From Tamaricihabitans halophyticus (GTDB lineage Bacteria > Actinomycetota > Actinomycetes > Mycobacteriales > Pseudonocardiaceae): 64,000 nt of DNA. Positions 55,542 through 64,000 of the stretch are shown one piece after another. The notes beneath the pieces were generated by a model, which saw only the letters and a program-made list of their open reading frames with translations, was not told the origin of the DNA and did not search any database. Within the stretch, counting starts at the first letter, position 1, and each line of letters starts with the position of its first letter. The stretch lies in the NCBI RefSeq assembly GCF_004340875.1, contig NZ_SLXQ01000004.1:62001-126000 (forward strand), in the 5' to 3' direction. A program made the position numbers and the translations under genes.

Positions 55542-57141
55542 CTCCCGCTCCGTTCTCGCGCAGCAGGGCGTCGCGGATCGTCCGCTTGACGATCTTCCCG
55601 TAGCCCGACTTCGGAATCGACTCCCACCGAACGAATCGTTTCGGCACCTTGTATCTGGCTACCCGTTCGTGCAACCAGGCCCGCAGCTCCGCTTCGTCCA
55701 GCTCCTGGCCGGAGTCGGTGACGAGCACCGCGACGCCGACTTCACCCCACCGCGCGTCCGGCATGCCCACCACCGCGACTTCGGAGATGGCCGGGTGACG
55801 CAGCAGCTTCTCCTCGATTTCCCTCGGATAGATGTTGCTGCCGCCGGAAATGAACATATCCGAGGCACGTCCGGTCACATACAGGTAGCCACCGTCGTCC
55901 ACCAGACCAAGATCACCGGTTCGGAACCATCCATCCCGGAAGGCACCCTCGTTCGCCGCCTGGTTGTTCAGGTAGCCGGCGAACACGGCTGGACCGGCTA
56001 CGCAGATCTCACCTTGCACGCCTGGGCCGCATTCGACGCCGTCCTCCTGCTGGACGCTGATCTGGATACCCGTTCGCGGCCGGCCGCAGGTACCGAACTC
56101 GATGCCGGCGGGAACGTGGCGACCGTGCTCGCTGGGCGGCAGCACAGTGATATTGCCGGTCACCTCGCCAAGCCCGTAGTACTGCACCAGCACATCGCCC
56201 AGCGCCGCACGGGCGCGCTCCTGATCCGCACGGTACATCGGGGCTCCCGCGTAGATCACGTACCGCAGCGAGCTGAGGTCGTACTCGGTCGTTTCCGGTG
56301 CCTCAGCGAGCCTCTTCAAGATCGTCGGCACGGTGAACATGTTCGTCACACGTTCCGTCTGGACGAGCCGCCAGATCTCGGCGGGATCGAGGCTCGCCGC
56401 TTCGGGCAGCACGGTTTTGGCACCACGGGCCACCTGTGGCAGCAGATGTATGCCGGCACCGTGGGACAGGGGCGCCACCACAACTTGCGCGTCCAGTTCG
56501 GACAGGGCGGGTAGCAGATCGCAAAGATGGTTGGTGACGACGAAGCCCATCTGGTCATGGGTCAACACCGCCGCCTTGGAACGGCCGCTTGTGCCCGAAG
56601 TAAAGAAGTACCATGCGTGGTCGCCGGTTCGCACCGGTTCGTTCGGCTGCGCTTCGGCCGGTGGCAGAGTCCAGAGTCCGCTCCGCGCATCGGACCCAGC
56701 TCCGGTCCACCAGATACCAGCTCTGGGTTGCCCGGCCGTGCCAGCCGCATCGGCATGCGCGGGATAGTCCACATGACAGATAACGGCAGCTGGTCGGATC
56801 AACTCGGCGAGCTCGGCGGTTTCCGGTGGCGCCAACCGGTAGTTGGTCGGCGCGAACACCGCACCAACCCGCCAGATCGCGAACATCGCCTGGATCAGCT
56901 CGATCTGGTTCGGCGAGTGCACCAGCACGGGATCGCCGTGACCTATGCCCTGCGCGCGCAGGGCACCTGCCGCCGCGTCGACGCGTTCGTCCAGTTCCCG
57001 CCAGGTGATCCGTACCCTGCCGGAAACGATCGCTTCGGCATCGGGCAGGCGGCGCGCCGTCTGCGACAACAGCTCCGCGAGGTTCACCGCCCGGAGCTCG
57101 GGGCGAAGCGTGGCCGTCGGGGTAGCTGGCATCGGGCTCAT
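55519..57141 (-). CDS. AMP-forming acyl-CoA synthetase
   Basis: The 540-residue protein has the P-loop WYFFTSGTSGRSKAAVLTHD near residue 178, the GEICVAGPAVFAGYLNN motif near 388, the adenylate motif GWFRTGDLGLVDDGGYLYVTGR near 408 (given here in its conserved outline) and the C-terminal catalytic lysine in PKSGYGKIVKR. It activates a carboxylic acid to its CoA ester with ATP. It overlaps the thiolase gene by four bases and the PPC gene by 23. The substrate is likely the acid brought in by the divergent TRAP system. Confidence 0.93.
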   Translation of the reverse strand: MSPMPATPTATLRPELRAVNLAELLSQTARRLPDAEAIVSGRVRITWRELDERVDAAAGALRAQGIGHGDPVLVHSPNQIELIQAMFAIWRVGAVFAPTNYRLAPPETAELAELIRPAAVICHVDYPAHADAAGTAGQPRAGIWWTGAGSDARSGLWTLPPAEAQPNEPVRTGDHAWYFFTSGTSGRSKAAVLTHDQMGFVVTNHLCDLLPALSELDAQVVVAPLSHGAGIHLLPQVARGAKTVLPEAASLDPAEIWRLVQTERVTNMFTVPTILKRLAEAPETTEYDLSSLRYVIYAGAPMYRADQERARAALGDVLVQYYGLGEVTGNITVLPPSEHGRHVPAGIEFGTCGRPRTGIQISVQQEDGVECGPGVQGEICVAGPAVFAGYLNNQAANEGAFRDGWFRTGDLGLVDDGGYLYVTGRASDMFISGGSNIYPREIEEKLLRHPAISEVAVVGMPDARWGEVGVAVLVTDSGQELDEAELRAWLHERVARYKVPKRFVRWESIPKSGYGKIVKRTIRDALLRENGAGDARSASG

Positions 57142-58310
57142 TTCACGCGCTCCAGCACGGAGAAGTAGTTCGCCACGGCCACTCCACCCATGTTGAAGAC
57201 CCCAGCCAACTCCGCGCCCGGGACCTGCATACCACCCGCGGACTCGGTGAGCTGTAGCGCGGCCATGATGTGCTGGGATACCCCGGTCGCGCCGATCGGG
57301 TGACCTTTCGCCTTCAACCCACCCGAAGGGTTGACCGGGAACCGACCCTCCCGCGTCGTGGTGCCGTCGTCCACGATGGTCGCCGCCTTGCCCGGTTCCG
57401 CCAGCCCAAAGGCCTCGTACTGGAGCAGTTCGGCGATGGTGAAACAGTCGTGGGTCTCGAGCAGGTCGAGATCGGCCATGTCAACGCCGGCTTCGGCGAG
57501 CGCTGCCCGCTGTGCTGCCCGTGGTCCGGCGAATTCGAGCACATCGGACCGCCGGCTCAGCGGCAGATGGTCATTCCGCTGGGCTCGACCGCGCCAGCCA
57601 ATCGCACGGGATGCCCGCATCGCGATATCGCGACGTGCCAGCACGATCGCCGCGGCGCCGTCGGAGACCAGTGAGCAGTCGGTGCGCCGCAACGGCTCGG
57701 CCACCAGCGGGTTGCGCTCCGACGGAGTCCTGCAGAATTCGAAGCCGACGTCCTTACGGAGATGAGCGTACGGGTTGGCCACACCGTTGAAGTGGTTCTT
57801 CGCCGCAATCCGCGCCAGCGTGTCGCCATGGTCCCCGTAACGGTCGAAGTAGCTACCGGCGATATCCGCGAACACCCCGGCGAAACTGCCTGCCTGCTCC
57901 TCTTCCTTGCGGTAGGCAGCGGTCAGCAGCGCGTCGTTGAGCACGGCGGGTTCGGCATGCGTCATCTTCTCGGCGCCGACCACGAGCGCAATTCCGCCGC
58001 GGCCCGAGGCTAGGAAATCCAGTGCCGCGTACAGCGCGGCCGAACCAGTCGCACAGGCGTTCTGTACCTGCACGGCGGGCACCGCCGCCAGCTCCGGCTG
58101 CGCCACGCCGGCAAGCGCCCCGGCGAAACCCTGGCTGGACAGTCCGCCGTTGAACACCCCGACAAACAGGCCGTCCACCTGAGCCGCGGTGACGTCGGCG
58201 TCTTGTAACGCGGCTTCGGTTATGGTGGCAAGCAGCGACTCCACGTCCGGTTCGGTCGCCTTCCCGAAGTTCGAGTGTGCCCAGCCGATCATGCAGGGCG
58301 ACTCAGTCAT
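57138..58310 (-). CDS. Thiolase-family protein (SCP2-thiolase/lipid-transfer type)
   Basis: From ATG 58310, preceded by AGGAGCAAAG, the protein is 390 residues. The nucleophilic cysteine is in VQNACATGSAALYAA near residue 85, and the C-terminal GGLKAKGHPIGATGVSQH carries the catalytic histidine. The second catalytic cysteine of classical thiolases near the C-terminus is replaced in FNMGGVAVANYF, as in SCP2-type thiolases. It should cut a 3-ketoacyl-CoA. Its start overlaps the IclR stop by eight bases and its stop overlaps the ligase start (ATGA). Confidence 0.92.
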   Translation of the reverse strand: MTESPCMIGWAHSNFGKATEPDVESLLATITEAALQDADVTAAQVDGLFVGVFNGGLSSQGFAGALAGVAQPELAAVPAVQVQNACATGSAALYAALDFLASGRGGIALVVGAEKMTHAEPAVLNDALLTAAYRKEEEQAGSFAGVFADIAGSYFDRYGDHGDTLARIAAKNHFNGVANPYAHLRKDVGFEFCRTPSERNPLVAEPLRRTDCSLVSDGAAAIVLARRDIAMRASRAIGWRGRAQRNDHLPLSRRSDVLEFAGPRAAQRAALAEAGVDMADLDLLETHDCFTIAELLQYEAFGLAEPGKAATIVDDGTTTREGRFPVNPSGGLKAKGHPIGATGVSQHIMAALQLTESAGGMQVPGAELAGVFNMGGVAVANYFSVLERVK

Positions 58311-59214
58311 CTTTGCTCCTCTCCGCTGGGACTCGCGCCATTCCAACTTTGGCCACATTGGACTCGGTGAACGCGGCCTCACGTTGGAGATCCAGGGCAA
58401 GTTCAGCCCTGCGCTGCTCGCCCAGCCGTTGCTCGATACTCGCGATGCTGAGTGCGGCTACCGGCTGGTCAGCCGTATCTCGCACGACGACCCCCATCGC
58501 CCATGAGCCAGGTACGAAGAGACCGTCATTGAGCGCATAGCCATCCGCCCGGGTGCGTCGAACCAGCCGCCACAAGGTGTCATCGTCGTATCGTGGATAG
58601 CGTTGCCGGATTCCGGCATGCGCGGCAAGGACATCCGCGATCTCCTGATCCGGTAAGGCACTCAGGATCGCGAGACTGCCGGCGCCAACGCCAAGTGGAT
58701 GCCGATCGCCCACGGCGAGCGCGTTGTTCCGGATTGGCCCCGGGCCTTCCTGTCGACGGGTACACACCGCGTAACTGCCGTGGCGAACGGTGAGAAAGGT
58801 CGTGTCGGCCGACAGATCGGACAGCCGGATCAGACTGTCCGTCGCCGCCGTACCGAACCGATCGGCGCTCTGTCCGGCCAGTTCGCCAAGCACCGTGGCC
58901 TGGAAACCGAGCCGGTAGCAGCTCGTATCCGCATCCTGCGCCACGTACCCCGCCTGACTCAACGCCATCAGCATGCGATGCACGCTCGCCTTCGGCCTCC
59001 CACTGGTCCGAGCCAGCTCCGCGAGTGAAACCCCGCCCGGCCGGTCGCGTGCCATCACCGCGACGAGATTCAGCAACGTGAACGCTCGCTGGATACTCTG
59101 CGCGCCCTGCGGATCACTACCCGATTCCACCGCGTGGACAATGTTCCATGACGCGGACCGCCGGGCCAGCTGCCCTCGCTCGTCAACCTGGTACCGATCG
59201 GCATCTACGCCCAT
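58303..59214 (-). CDS. IclR-family regulator, first gene of the thiolase operon
   Basis: The 303-residue protein has an N-terminal extension of about 40 residues, then the IclR winged helix VSLAELARTSGRPKASVHRMLMALSQAG and an effector domain. It overlaps the thiolase gene by eight bases, so the regulator is encoded inside the operon it probably controls. It diverges from dctPQM over about 200 bases that hold the palindrome TCCATATTATGGA. Confidence 0.92.
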   Translation of the reverse strand: MGVDADRYQVDERGQLARRSASWNIVHAVESGSDPQGAQSIQRAFTLLNLVAVMARDRPGGVSLAELARTSGRPKASVHRMLMALSQAGYVAQDADTSCYRLGFQATVLGELAGQSADRFGTAATDSLIRLSDLSADTTFLTVRHGSYAVCTRRQEGPGPIRNNALAVGDRHPLGVGAGSLAILSALPDQEIADVLAAHAGIRQRYPRYDDDTLWRLVRRTRADGYALNDGLFVPGSWAMGVVVRDTADQPVAALSIASIEQRLGEQRRAELALDLQREAAFTESNVAKVGMARVPAERSKDD

Positions 59215-59254
59215 GAACGTTATGGATACGCGACTTCACCACCCAGCGCAATGG

Positions 59255-59267
59255 TCCATATTATGGA
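59255..59267. promoter_or_regulatory. IclR-type palindrome in the thiolase/TRAP divergent region
   Basis: TCCATA-T-TATGGA is a perfect 6-bp inverted repeat around one base, 41 bases upstream of the IclR start. A further half-site TATGGAT is at 59221-59227. A second palindrome, TTTTCGAAAA, lies at 59272-59281. IclR proteins bind similar TTCCATA-type sites. Confidence 0.6.
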
Positions 59268-59297
59268 ACGCTTTTCGAAAACGATCACTCGAAAGAA

Positions 59298-59327
59298 TTG
59301 ACAACGTTCAGCTGCCTCTCCGAGTAT
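59298..59327 (+). promoter_or_regulatory. Likely dctPQM promoter
   Basis: TTGACA (59298-59303), a consensus -35, is followed after 18 bases by GAGTAT (59322-59327), an acceptable -10. The start of dctP is 90 bases downstream. The IclR-type palindrome lies just upstream, in activator position. Confidence 0.55.
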
Positions 59328-59416
59328 TCGACGGTGCCCGCCGTCTCGCGATCACGCGCCGAGGGCCCTACCGAGAACGTCCGCCGTCCACCCTGGACGG
59401 CACCAAGGAGCCGACA

Positions 59417-60424
59417 ATGAGGTCAAAACGCGTTGCTCCGGGCATAGCCCTGCTGGCGTGCCTCGCCCTAGCCGCCTGTGGCACCAGCGAGGCCGACGGC
59501 GGCCAGCGAACCTACACCTGGGACATGACGGTTACCGTCAGCAATGCCTCAACCTGGTATCACGCCGCAGAGCAGTTCGCGGACAAGCTCGCGGAGGACT
59601 CAAACGGCCGGATTCAGGTTCGGTTGTTCCCCAATGAGCAGCTCTCCGCCGGCGATCCGGCTGCCGGCGTCGAACAGCTGATGAGCGGAACCAAGGATCT
59701 ATCGTACAACTCGACGATCATCTACGCGGGCATCGATCCTCGATTTGGTGCGATCAACGCGCCGTTCCGCTATACGGACTACGCCGAGGCCGAAGCGGCC
59801 ATCGAGGGCGGCGCCCTGGACGCCTACCGCCAGCTTTCCGCCGAGTTTGGTGTTGAGCTCCTTGGCTTCGGCGAAAGCGGCTTCCGCCAGATCACCAATA
59901 ACGTTCGGCCGATCCAGAGCCCGGAGGATCTGGCCGGCATCAAGATCAGGATTCCCGGTATCGGGCTGTTCACCGACGTGTTCCGCGGCATGGACGCGAA
60001 CCCCACCACGATGAACTTCGCTGAGGTCTTCACGTCCCTGCAGCAGGGCACGATCGAAGGCCAGGAGAACCCGATGGACGTGATCTCCTCGGCGGGGCTC
60101 GCCGAGGTCCAGGAATACATGACGGTCTGGAACTTCGTCTACGACCCGCTGATCCTCGGCATGAACAAGGAACTGTTCGATTCGCTCGATCCAGCTGATC
60201 AGCAGATCGTGCGCGATGCGGCTGCGGAAGCGAACCGGAAGCAGATCCGTGAGAATCGCTCCCTCGAAGACAGCCAGATCAAGGAACAGTCGAAGCTCAT
60301 GAATGTCACAGTGCTCGACCGCGATCAACTCGCGGAGTTCCAACGGGCGATGCGGCCGGTATATCGCGACTACGAATCCGTCTGGGGCTCTGAGCTCACC
60401 GCCGCCGTGGATCCCAAGGACTGA
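59417..60424 (+). CDS. dctP: TRAP transporter solute-binding lipoprotein
   Basis: From ATG 59417, after AAGGAG, the protein is 335 residues. The signal peptide ends in a lipobox LAAC with C21 (MRSKRVAPGIALLACLALAAC in outline), so it is tethered outside the membrane. DctP features are FADKLAEDSNGRIQVRLFPN, GFGESGFRQITNNVRPIQSP, the ligand arginine region IKIRIPG and the FTSLQQGTIEGQENP motif. It captures an organic acid. It is followed four bases later by dctQ. Substrate not readable, but the divergent operon suggests an acid degraded through CoA. Confidence 0.93.
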   Translation: MRSKRVAPGIALLACLALAACGTSEADGGQRTYTWDMTVTVSNASTWYHAAEQFADKLAEDSNGRIQVRLFPNEQLSAGDPAAGVEQLMSGTKDLSYNSTIIYAGIDPRFGAINAPFRYTDYAEAEAAIEGGALDAYRQLSAEFGVELLGFGESGFRQITNNVRPIQSPEDLAGIKIRIPGIGLFTDVFRGMDANPTTMNFAEVFTSLQQGTIEGQENPMDVISSAGLAEVQEYMTVWNFVYDPLILGMNKELFDSLDPADQQIVRDAAAEANRKQIRENRSLEDSQIKEQSKLMNVTVLDRDQLAEFQRAMRPVYRDYESVWGSELTAAVDPKD

Positions 60425-60428
60425 ACCA

Positions 60429-60932
60429 ATGGCCAACCGAATACTTTCCGGCATCGAGAACACGCTGGCAGCGCTGCCGTTCGCGGTCGTGGCCGCGGTC
60501 GCCTTCGTAAACGTGATCAGCCGGTACTTCTTCAACGCCTCTCTTGCCTTCACCACCGAGATCACCGTCAACCTTGTTGCCTGGACGGTGATGATGGGCG
60601 CTGTCATCGGCATCAGGGAGGGCGCGCATCTGGGCTTCAGCGCCCTTTATGACCGCATGCGGGGAACCACCAGGCTGGTCATGACCGTGCTCAGCACGGC
60701 GGCAGTCCTCGCGTTCCTCGCCGTATTGCTGGTCTTCGGGATCGAGCTGGCAGCCGAACAGGCACAGCGCGGGCGTGGCACGCCCGCCATCGACGTTCCA
60801 CAGTGGTTGTTCACGATCGCGCTGCCGGTAGGCGCGCTACTCGGCGCCCACCGGGCGATCCAGGCCTGCCACGCCCAGCTCCGCGGTCTACGGGGCGCGG
60901 GGCCGGCGGCTCAGGAAGGTGCCGGCTCATGA
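60429..60932 (+). CDS. dctQ: TRAP transporter small permease
   Basis: The 167-residue protein from ATG 60429 has four membrane helices and the DctQ motifs VISRYFFNASLAFTTEI and REGAHLGFSALYDRM. It forms the membrane complex with the large permease. Its stop overlaps the dctM start by four bases (ATGA). Separate Q and M subunits are the classical arrangement. Confidence 0.92.
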   Translation: MANRILSGIENTLAALPFAVVAAVAFVNVISRYFFNASLAFTTEITVNLVAWTVMMGAVIGIREGAHLGFSALYDRMRGTTRLVMTVLSTAAVLAFLAVLLVFGIELAAEQAQRGRGTPAIDVPQWLFTIALPVGALLGAHRAIQACHAQLRGLRGAGPAAQEGAGS

Positions 60933-62290
60933 TCGAGTTGATCCTCTTTGGCACGTTCTTCGTGTTGCTGCTGCTCGGCGTGCCGGTTGCCTTTGCTCTG
61001 GGTTTGGCCGCGGTGTTCGCGTTGTTGAGCACCGGCGGCTTCGCCGACCTGTCCGTCGTGCCGAGCGTGTTCACCGCCTCCATCGCCTCCGAGACGCTAC
61101 TGGCGATCCCGTTTTTCATCCTGGCTGGCGTCATCATGGAGTACGCGGGGATCTCCCGACGTCTGGTTGACTTCGCGAACGCCTGTGTCGGACACCGCAA
61201 ACATGGCCTGGCGATAGTGGTGATCGTCGCGGCGTTCTTCTTCTCGGCGATCTCGGGATCTGGTCCAGCCACGGTCGCCGCGATCGGCACGATCCTGATT
61301 CCCGCGCTGATTCGCCAGGGCTACACCAAACGACATTCCGCGTCGATGGTGGCCAGCGCGGGCTCGATGGGCATTATCATCCCGCCGAGTATCGCTTTCA
61401 TTGTTTTCGCGGTCGTGGTGAGTGATTTCGCTGGCGTGTCCATCGCCCGGCTGTTCGTCGCTGGGGTGGTGCCTGGCATTCTGCTCGCGATCGCGCTGCT
61501 GATCGCCTGTTTCTTCCTTCCTCGGGCGGCTCCCGTTCGACAACGCGTGGGCGCGCTGGTCGGTGGCGGGGGCGGGCAGGAGTCCGCCGAGGACGGTGCC
61601 GAGCAGCTCGGCACCCGTGCTTCGTGGGGTGCGGTCGGTACCGCTTTCACGAAGGCGCTGCCGGGCCTGTTGGTTCCGGTACTGATCCTCGGCGGTATCT
61701 ACGGAGGGATCGTCACCCCTACCGAGTCGGCGGTGGTCGCGGCTGGCTATGCGTTGCTTGTCGGCTTGTTCGTGTATCGGGAGCTGCGGCCCAGTTCGCT
61801 GTTCCGGGTCTTCGTGACCGCGGCGGGCCAATCCGCGGTGATCATGCTCATCGTCGGTGCCGCTTCGGTGTTCGCATACGTTGTCACGGCGAATCGAATC
61901 GCGGACAAGCTCGCCGACTGGCTGCTCGGTATCACCACGAACCGATTGTTGATCCTGCTGCTGGCCGTGGTGCTACTGTTGATCATCGGAGCGTTTATCG
62001 ACGCGGTTTCCGCGTTGTATCTGTTCGTTCCCATTGTGGCACCGGTGCTGCTCGAAGTCGGCGTAGATGTCACCACGATCGGCGTGATGATGACGGTCGG
62101 TCTAGCACTTGGGCTGATCACGCCACCGGTCGGCGTGAACCTGTTTGTCGCCGCGGGCATCGCGAAAACATCGCTCACCGACGCCGTCAAGGGAATCGCG
62201 CCGTTCTTCACCGCGGGACTGGTGGTGTTACTGCTCGTCACCTACGTGCCGGGAATCTCCAACTGGCTACCGGATCTGTTCGGCTTCTAG
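60929..62290 (+). CDS. dctM: TRAP transporter large permease
   Basis: From ATG 60929 the protein is 453 residues with about 12 membrane helices. Motifs include GVPVAFALGLAAV at the start, AAFFFSAISGSGPATVAAIG near residue 105, SMGIIIPPSIAFIVFA near 145 and LGLITPPVGVNLFVAAGIAK near 392. A longer glycine-rich cytoplasmic loop (GGGGGQESAEDGAEQLG) lies near 210. It uses a sodium or proton gradient to import the dctP ligand. Confidence 0.94.
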   Translation: MIELILFGTFFVLLLLGVPVAFALGLAAVFALLSTGGFADLSVVPSVFTASIASETLLAIPFFILAGVIMEYAGISRRLVDFANACVGHRKHGLAIVVIVAAFFFSAISGSGPATVAAIGTILIPALIRQGYTKRHSASMVASAGSMGIIIPPSIAFIVFAVVVSDFAGVSIARLFVAGVVPGILLAIALLIACFFLPRAAPVRQRVGALVGGGGGQESAEDGAEQLGTRASWGAVGTAFTKALPGLLVPVLILGGIYGGIVTPTESAVVAAGYALLVGLFVYRELRPSSLFRVFVTAAGQSAVIMLIVGAASVFAYVVTANRIADKLADWLLGITTNRLLILLLAVVLLLIIGAFIDAVSALYLFVPIVAPVLLEVGVDVTTIGVMMTVGLALGLITPPVGVNLFVAAGIAKTSLTDAVKGIAPFFTAGLVVLLLVTYVPGISNWLPDLFGF

Positions 62291-62308
62291 ACGCATGGAG
62301 GAGCACGC

Positions 62309-63076
62309 ATGGACGTATTCAGTCTCACTGGACAAGTCGCGCTGGTTACCGGCGGAGCACGCGGGATCGGTCGCGCCATCGCCACGTTACTCGCCACTCA
62401 GGGCGCCAATGTCGTCATCGTCGACTACGCCGATGCCCGCGAAACCGTGGCCCAGCTCGAGCACGAGGTGCCCGGCGGGACGTTCGCCTGCCAATACGTC
62501 GATGTCCGCGATCCGGAGCAGGTTCGGCGGTCAGTCCGGGACGTGGTCGATTCCTTTGGCCAACTTACTATCCTGGTGAACAATGCGGGTACCGCAAGCC
62601 GGTCCAGTTTGGACTCCATCACCGAGGACGAGTGGGACCGGGATATCGATACCAACACTCGGGGTGCCTTCCGCTACATCCAGGCAGCCGTTTACCCCTA
62701 TATGCGGGACCAGGGCACGGGCCGGATCATCAATGTCAGTTCGATATCCGGCTTTATGGGCGGACCTCTGTCCGGAGGTAGCGGGATTGGCCGCTCCGGC
62801 CCGTCTTACGCGGCGTCGAAAGGCGGCATCATCGCGCTCACCAAGTGGGTGGCCAAGGAGGTTGGCGAACTGGGTATCACCTGTAATTCCGTGGCGCCAG
62901 GACCGGTAGCCACCGAGATGACCAGATCCGCGAACTACGCGCTCGACCACCAGGTCATCAAACGAATGGGTAAACCAGAGGAGATCGCCGCCGCGGTGGG
63001 CTATCTCGCCTCGCCGGGCGCCGCCTACGTCACCGGGCAAGTGCTGTCCGTCTGCGGCGGTGCGGCCATCGGCTGA
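62309..63076 (+). CDS. SDR-family oxidoreductase downstream of dctM
   Basis: The 255-residue SDR has VTGGARGIGRAIATLLA, LVNNAGTAS, the catalytic serine in INVSSISGFMG, YAASKGGII and an end like FabG dehydrogenases. It starts 18 bases after dctM behind a GGAGGA site, so it is part of the transporter operon. It probably acts on the imported acid or its CoA ester. Confidence 0.92.
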   Translation: MDVFSLTGQVALVTGGARGIGRAIATLLATQGANVVIVDYADARETVAQLEHEVPGGTFACQYVDVRDPEQVRRSVRDVVDSFGQLTILVNNAGTASRSSLDSITEDEWDRDIDTNTRGAFRYIQAAVYPYMRDQGTGRIINVSSISGFMGGPLSGGSGIGRSGPSYAASKGGIIALTKWVAKEVGELGITCNSVAPGPVATEMTRSANYALDHQVIKRMGKPEEIAAAVGYLASPGAAYVTGQVLSVCGGAAIG

Positions 63077-63088
63077 CCTACGATGCGC

Positions 63089-64000
63089 TCAGCTCACCGC
63101 GGTACCGGGTTGGGCAGGCAAACCCGCCCATCCCGCCAGTCTGCTGATCGAATCGAGCTGATCCGCTGCCGCGAACGTACTAGCGGTGACCAGCACCTCG
63201 TCGGCGCCCATCTCGGCAACGAGTTGGGTCAACCGCGGGCCAACGTCGTCCACGGTGCCGTAGATCCGGCCCTCCATCGATTCGGCGAGCAGGTCCTGCT
63301 CCCGCGTGGACAGCGACCTGCTCAGGATCTCCTGAGCAGGTGCCAGCCCGGGAAATTCGCCGTGCACCCGCGAGTAAGCCATCGACCACGCCTCGGAGAC
63401 CGCGCGGTCCCGTGCCCGATCAGTGGTCTCCGCGACCGCTACTGGTACCGAAACCATGACATAAGGACTAGCTCCCCTTTCGGATCCTGGACGAAATTCC
63501 GCGCGATACCGCTCGACCGCGGCGCGCATCTCCCGCTCACCGCGCACCGCGGCGATGACCAGCGGGAGTCCGAACACGGCGGCCCGCTGTGCACCGGCTG
63601 CCCCAGTAGCCAGGAGAAAGGTCGGTGGCTGCCGGCCTTCGGCCGGCACGGCGTGCACTCCGGATACCGTGGCGCGGTCGCCGGAGAAGTAGCCAAGCAA
63701 CTCCTCCAGCTGTCCGTCAAATGCCTCGGCATCCTCGCGATGGGCGCCGAGCGCGGTGCGGATTCCGCCGGTGAAACCCAGCGAGCGCCCGAGACCCATA
63801 TCAATCCGGCCGGGATACAACGACTCCAGCACGCCGAATTGCTCCGCCACGACAAGCGGGCGATGGTTCGGCAACATCACCCCACCAGTACCAATCCGAA
63901 CACGGCTGGTCGATGCGGCGATGGCGGCGGCGAGCACGGTCGGGGCGGATCCCGCGACACCAGGCACACCGTGGTGTTCGGACACCCAGAAGCGGTGATA
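63089..64000 (-). CDS. LLM-class flavin-dependent oxidoreductase (partial)
   Basis: The gene runs off the right edge; 303 residues are visible. The first visible residues are YHRFWVSEHHG, the typical N-terminal active-site segment of MsnO8/bacterial-luciferase-like LLM proteins, so roughly 40 residues with the start are missing. VRIGTGGVMLPNHRPLVVAE and RIDMGLGRSLGF are further family motifs. GTG 63985 is inside the conserved segment and is not the true start. It converges with the SDR gene. FMN is the likely cofactor. Confidence 0.92.
   Translation of the reverse strand, partial: YHRFWVSEHHGVPGVAGSAPTVLAAAIAASTSRVRIGTGGVMLPNHRPLVVAEQFGVLESLYPGRIDMGLGRSLGFTGGIRTALGAHREDAEAFDGQLEELLGYFSGDRATVSGVHAVPAEGRQPPTFLLATGAAGAQRAAVFGLPLVIAAVRGEREMRAAVERYRAEFRPGSERGASPYVMVSVPVAVAETTDRARDRAVSEAWSMAYSRVHGEFPGLAPAQEILSRSLSTREQDLLAESMEGRIYGTVDDVGPRLTQLVAEMGADEVLVTASTFAAADQLDSISRLAGWAGLPAQPGTAVS

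Noticed and set aside
58973-59416. Upstream extension of the dctP frame
   Set aside because: It overlaps the IclR gene and the promoter region; the signal peptide and lipobox begin at ATG 59417.

Overview
The window is GC-rich DNA with the dense, short-spaced gene layout of a high-GC actinomycete. A furA-katG pair, F420/FMN LLM oxidoreductases, an MsiK-like orphan sugar ATPase, a BTAD/AfsR regulator, a second type IIA topoisomerase pair, an actinobacterial-type L32 and many TetR/IclR/GntR/LysR regulators point to Pseudonocardiales or a close relative. This is inferred from gene content only; no rRNA marker is present. I saw no rRNA, tRNA, CRISPR array, insertion sequence, phage or integrase gene. 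The region reads as a chromosomal arm of catabolism, transport and regulation around a few conserved genes. Both window edges cut a gene: a molybdenum-hydroxylase iron-sulfur subunit at the left and an LLM oxidoreductase at the right.

Region 1 (1-6476) is a divergon. Leftward is a fully ATGA-coupled chain: LLM oxidoreductase, CoA-transferase A and B, FAD subunit, 2Fe-2S subunit. Rightward is the prokaryotic 5-oxoprolinase pxpABC. Two TTGT-N3-ACAW sites lie between them. Region 2 (6532-13550) holds a HAD protein, furA-katG with a strong terminator, two universal stress proteins plus an Acg-type nitroreductase behind a DosR-like box, and a decayed cytochrome P450. Region 3 (13755-19894) has the topoisomerase pair, ACC deaminase and a YjbR protein. 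Region 4 (19907-26557) has a ROK repressor divergent from an MsiK-like ATPase, a GntR-TetR fusion regulator divergent from a GNAT/C45-hydrolase pair, and a TerC gene behind a yybP-ykoY-like manganese riboswitch whose last hairpin hides the ribosome-binding site.

Region 5 (26600-38551) mixes GNAT, LysR, TetR/flavin monooxygenase, LysE/LysG amino-acid export, two alpha/beta hydrolases, a DoxX protein, an aldehyde dehydrogenase behind a FadR-like palindrome, and L-serine dehydratase divergent from a GntR/FCD regulator. Region 6 (38597-46499) has the lower meta-cleavage operon (hydratase, acetaldehyde dehydrogenase, aldolase, in hsaE-hsaG-hsaF order) divergent from an IclR regulator, then an L32 paralogue, a secreted endonuclease/exonuclease-fold protein and a 932-residue BTAD/NB-ARC regulator. 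Region 7 (46587-53836) has an MFS exporter, a methyltransferase, an SDR/flavin-monooxygenase operon under a TetR gene with tandem operators, a BCCT osmolyte transporter and a VOC protein that lacks a normal start codon.

Region 8 (53849-64000) is the best candidate for an undescribed system. An IclR regulator, thiolase, acyl-CoA ligase, tandem-PPC (DUF296) protein and SDR form one translationally coupled operon. It diverges from a TRAP uptake system (dctPQM), another SDR and an LLM oxidoreductase. Together they look like a complete uptake-activation-oxidation-thiolysis route for an unidentified organic acid, with the PPC protein as the unexplained step.
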